Below are positions 16,681 to 18,986 of a DNA stretch of 18,986 bases, in pieces. The position numbers were made by a program, and so were the translations under genes. This DNA comes from Larix sibirica (taxonomy: Eukaryota > Streptophyta > Pinopsida > Pinales > Pinaceae). The first letter of the stretch is position 1. Every line of letters starts with the position of its first letter. The notes below the pieces were generated by a model that saw only the letters and a program-made list of their open reading frames with translations, was not told the DNA's origin and did no database searches. The stretch lies in the NCBI GenBank assembly GCA_004151065.3, contig NWUY0300000893.1:28405-47390 (forward strand), in the 5' to 3' direction.

Positions 16681-16930
16681 GACATCAGCTCCACTACCTC
16701 GGCAAAGGAACATCGAACAGATCATTTCTGAATTAATCCTTTTCTCCTGAGGTCTAATCCTATGACATGGCTCCCAGAACCTTGGGTGTGGAAAATTCAA
16801 AATATCCATAATCGAACATAACCATTCCACCCAAATTTTCCCCTCGAACATGGGTCCCACCACCTTGGGTGCAGAAACATCGGAACGCATGTGATTATTC
16901 AACCAAATATCCTTTTGACTTGTCCCATTC
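16681..16930. repeat. Tandem repeat in the LTR, unit 83 bp, three copies
   Basis: Units start at 16681 (gacatcagctcc), 16764 (gacatggctccc) and 16847 (aacatgggtccc), each followed by 'accttgggtg' (acctcggcaa in the first) and 'gaaa-catc'. The spacing is exactly 83 bp twice. Confidence 0.78.
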
Positions 16931-17485
16931 GAATTTAACAGTGAAAAAGGAGAAAATAGAGCATTTCAGTCCTTAGCTGATTCAACCAATTTGGGACTTC
17001 GCCAAATTTCTTCAACCAAATAAGTTTTATGAATTTAACTAATTAAACATATAGCTTCCCACATTCAATCCGATGACTATAATTCAACCAATTTTATGGA
17101 TTTACAAGGAAAATTAGCCTTTTGGACTTTGGGTTAACATTAGAAATTAAGGATTACAACCCAAGTTTAACTTCAATGGATCATCCTTTACAAGGATTCA
17201 AATCTCAGAATCCATCCATATTCATGCACAAAATTGAACATAATAGTTAATCATTATCATAAATAATCTACTTGAGAATTGAACATTCCGGACATGGACA
17301 AACACAGTCCATTTTGGAAAACAATTTCTTTAACAGGATTAATTAACTTACCACATGAAGTATGTGTTCATAGAAGCATAATTCCTCTAAAAGTGATTCA
17401 TATATAGTGAATTTCCTTCAACAACACCACCTGAAAGACGATTTACACATACATTCATCATATTTACTCCGATAGGAGAATGTGC

Positions 17486-17490
<5 letters not shown>

Positions 17491-17534
<44 letters not shown>
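17491..17534. repeat. (CA)22 microsatellite
   Basis: This is a pure CA dinucleotide run of 44 bp inside the LTR. It creates a spurious Cys-Val repeat ORF on the - strand. Confidence 0.97.
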
Positions 17535-17538
<4 letters not shown>

Positions 17539-17849
17539 GGTTCAACATGAATGTTATAAGGATGTAGCTTCATAATTAACAAAACTAATAGTACAAATCC
17601 TCCAGGATCCATTCACCCATGAAAACGTACAATGTAATATTAAAATTGATACAAAGTGACAATACTTATCGATATAAATTATAGTTTGAGAAAATGGCTA
17701 TGTGTGAAGCATGGTCCACCCAACCATAGTCTGCCTTGCTAATAAATCTCTCAGCAAGGTACCAACCCCAAGTTGAGACTATGAATTCATGAGGATAACA
17801 CTCATGATTAATAGAAAGAGATATGAGTTGATTGTATGATAAACCTCAC

Positions 17850-18075
17850 CAGACTATCTTCCCCAACTTGGCACACACGAACACCACACCAAATAGTGTA
17901 ATTTCTTATCTAAGGATCAGAATTTGGCACCCACTAGTTGTACACCAACATTATGGTTTAATTATCTATGTTATAGGGTTCAAGGATTTGGCACCAACCA
18001 ATTTCCCACCCAAATGGAATAGTTTATTTATTAAGGTTAAGGAACATGGCACCAACCAATTCCATAGCAATTAGT
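17850..18075. repeat. Degenerate repeat with TGGCAC core, four copies, 56-64 bp apart
   Basis: The core (t/a)tggcac recurs at 17869, 17925, 17989 and 18047. The last three copies carry similar contexts such as 'aagga...ttggcacc(a)ac' and 'gttta(a)tta'. It lies within the LTR and could be a promoter-type array, though no binding factor can be named. Confidence 0.65.
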
Positions 18076-18801
18076 GCAGACCCTTCCTCAGTTTCTATTC
18101 AAAATGCATAACAATGGTAACCCTTCACTACAGTACCTTAGGCCCGCCATGGCTAATCAATGACATAGAATTTACACCAAGGAAGGTTCATGCTCTAGGT
18201 TCACCAATTCATTGGTAAAATTAGCTAGGGGTACAACATATCAATTTACACCCCACAACTAACTAGTTTCAGTTCTCATAACAGGTCCAAAAGATAATTT
18301 TTAGAATATGTACCAACTTGAACTAGGAAAATGGTTCATTCTCTTATCACAGACAATACACCCCCAAATGCTAGCAAGCAAGAGAGTAGGAGTAGAGAAA
18401 TACAAAACCCCAAACTTTTCCTACATGCATGTCTTAACTGCATGGCCATTTTTTCCCACATGGTCTTCCCCAAAGAATCATGCCCTAGCTTGACACCATT
18501 AATCCTTAATTAGCTTATAGGATTAATTATAAAGTTCAAAAGGTATAAATCTTAAAGTATGGTTAAAGCATTTTTGGCTTCAAGGTTACGTTAGGGTCAT
18601 TTTATTAACACCTTTAGTCTAATTGCAATCCCCTTTCCTTCACACTGGTGAATTCATAGTTCCCCATTCTCTTCAACGTTTTCCTCAACCACAACCAGCT
18701 ATATTTATATTAATATTTCTAAAACACAATTGTTTAGCCTATATGCCTTTCATCATTATATTTTACATATCTAATCAGGGGTTCAAAACTGGGGTGTTAC
18801 A

Positions 18802-18986
18802 CAACTACTCACGTAATATTGTTGCATCTTTAAAACGTGTAGATGCATCAACAAATTTAATAAACATTTTCCCCATGGAATAATTAATGAAGAAAATAAG
18901 AATGGCGCTTCCCTTCTAATCAATCCAATCATTTGACATCATAATGCATCAAGTGAATTCCCATGACCCCTTAATCTCCTCCAATC
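18802..18986. other. Flank outside the gypsy LTR
   Basis: This is AT-rich sequence with no gene seen. The first five bases (caact) would be one copy of the target-site duplication. The other copy is not in the window. Confidence 0.45.

Larger units (their letters stand above)
12050..18801 (-). mobile_element. Ty3/gypsy LTR retrotransposon, 5' LTR to integrase, 3' end missing
   Basis: Read on the - strand, the order is 5' LTR (18801-16170), PBS (16166-16155), leader, gag, protease, RT, RNase H, integrase. Integrase after RNase H is diagnostic for Ty3/gypsy rather than Ty1/copia. Sequence style ([34 protein letters not shown]) is close to plant chromovirus/Del-Tekay elements, but the integrase C-terminus where a chromodomain would lie is cut off at 12050, so the lineage is inferred. 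Many stops and frameshifts and several lost catalytic residues show that it is dead. The second LTR is not in the window, so age by LTR comparison cannot be judged. Confidence 0.92.
16170..18801 (-). mobile_element. 5' LTR of the gypsy element, 2,632 bp
   Basis: On the - strand the LTR starts TGTAACACCCC (18801-18791), the classic start of plant gypsy LTRs, and ends GGGGTACATTACA (16182-16170), so the termini are TGTAA...TTACA. The LTR end sits three bases from the PBS. An AT-rich TATA-like patch (16265-16291) lies about 100 bp before the inner end and is a possible core promoter on the - strand. Length is large for a plant LTR, and it contains four tandem-repeat blocks (16500-16680, 16681-16930, 17491-17534, 17850-18075). 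It holds no credible ORF. The outer boundary is inferred from the terminal motif only, because the second LTR is outside the window. Confidence 0.75.

Noticed and set aside
16645-16902. 85-codon ORF on the - strand within the LTR
   Set aside because: It lies in the 83-bp tandem repeats of the LTR, has no domain, and the repeat unit is not a multiple of three.
17418-17612. Cys-Val repeat protein on the - strand
   Set aside because: It is produced entirely by the (CA)22 microsatellite.

Overview
This window looks like repeat-rich nuclear DNA from a large seed-plant genome. I see no intact host gene, RNA gene, CRISPR array or bacterial-type operon. The plant assignment rests on four things. There is a fragment of a plant-type kinesin-14 motor. 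There are two L1-type LINEs with plant signatures: a DUF4283/zinc-knuckle ORF1 in one, and a zf-RVT zinc finger plus RNase H in the other. There is a Ty3/gypsy element whose LTR starts TGTAACACCCC and whose primer-binding site resembles initiator tRNA-Met. There is also a tRNA-derived SINE. A conifer or a large-genome angiosperm would both fit, and I cannot choose between them.

Layout, left to right. Positions 1-263 carry a kinesin-14 fragment with a stop codon. A single N at 264 separates it from a 5'-truncated L1-type LINE (LINE-A, 265-3008, + strand: RT, zf-RVT, RNase H, 3' A run). LINE-A abuts an AT-rich array of about 168-bp repeats (3009-3430). At 3948-4216 a tRNA-derived SINE sits between perfect 18-nt target-site repeats. 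At 5186-6647 a GC-richer retroposon of about 1.46 kb sits between perfect 20-nt repeats and ends in poly(A). It carries an unrecognised Pro/Ala-rich reading frame and is the least explained object here. Positions 6666-8104 are AT-rich and non-coding apart from one imperfect hairpin. Positions 8105-12048 hold LINE-B (+ strand), with both ORF1 and ORF2 present but heavily mutated and the 3' part missing. Its sequence stops at a single N (12049). Directly after that N is the integrase of a Ty3/gypsy element read on the - strand: integrase, RNase H, RT, protease, gag, PBS and a 2.6-kb 5' LTR, with the outer end at 18801.

The elements do not act together. They are independent insertions in different states of decay, and all autonomous ones appear dead from stops, frameshifts and lost catalytic residues. 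Two of the three single Ns fall exactly where one homology ends and an unrelated one begins. Those two junctions may therefore be assembly joins of unknown size rather than real adjacency. I did not find a convincing new biological system. The items most worth a second look are the 1.46-kb retroposon with its unrecognised ORF, the clean SINE insertion, and the long satellite-bearing LTR.
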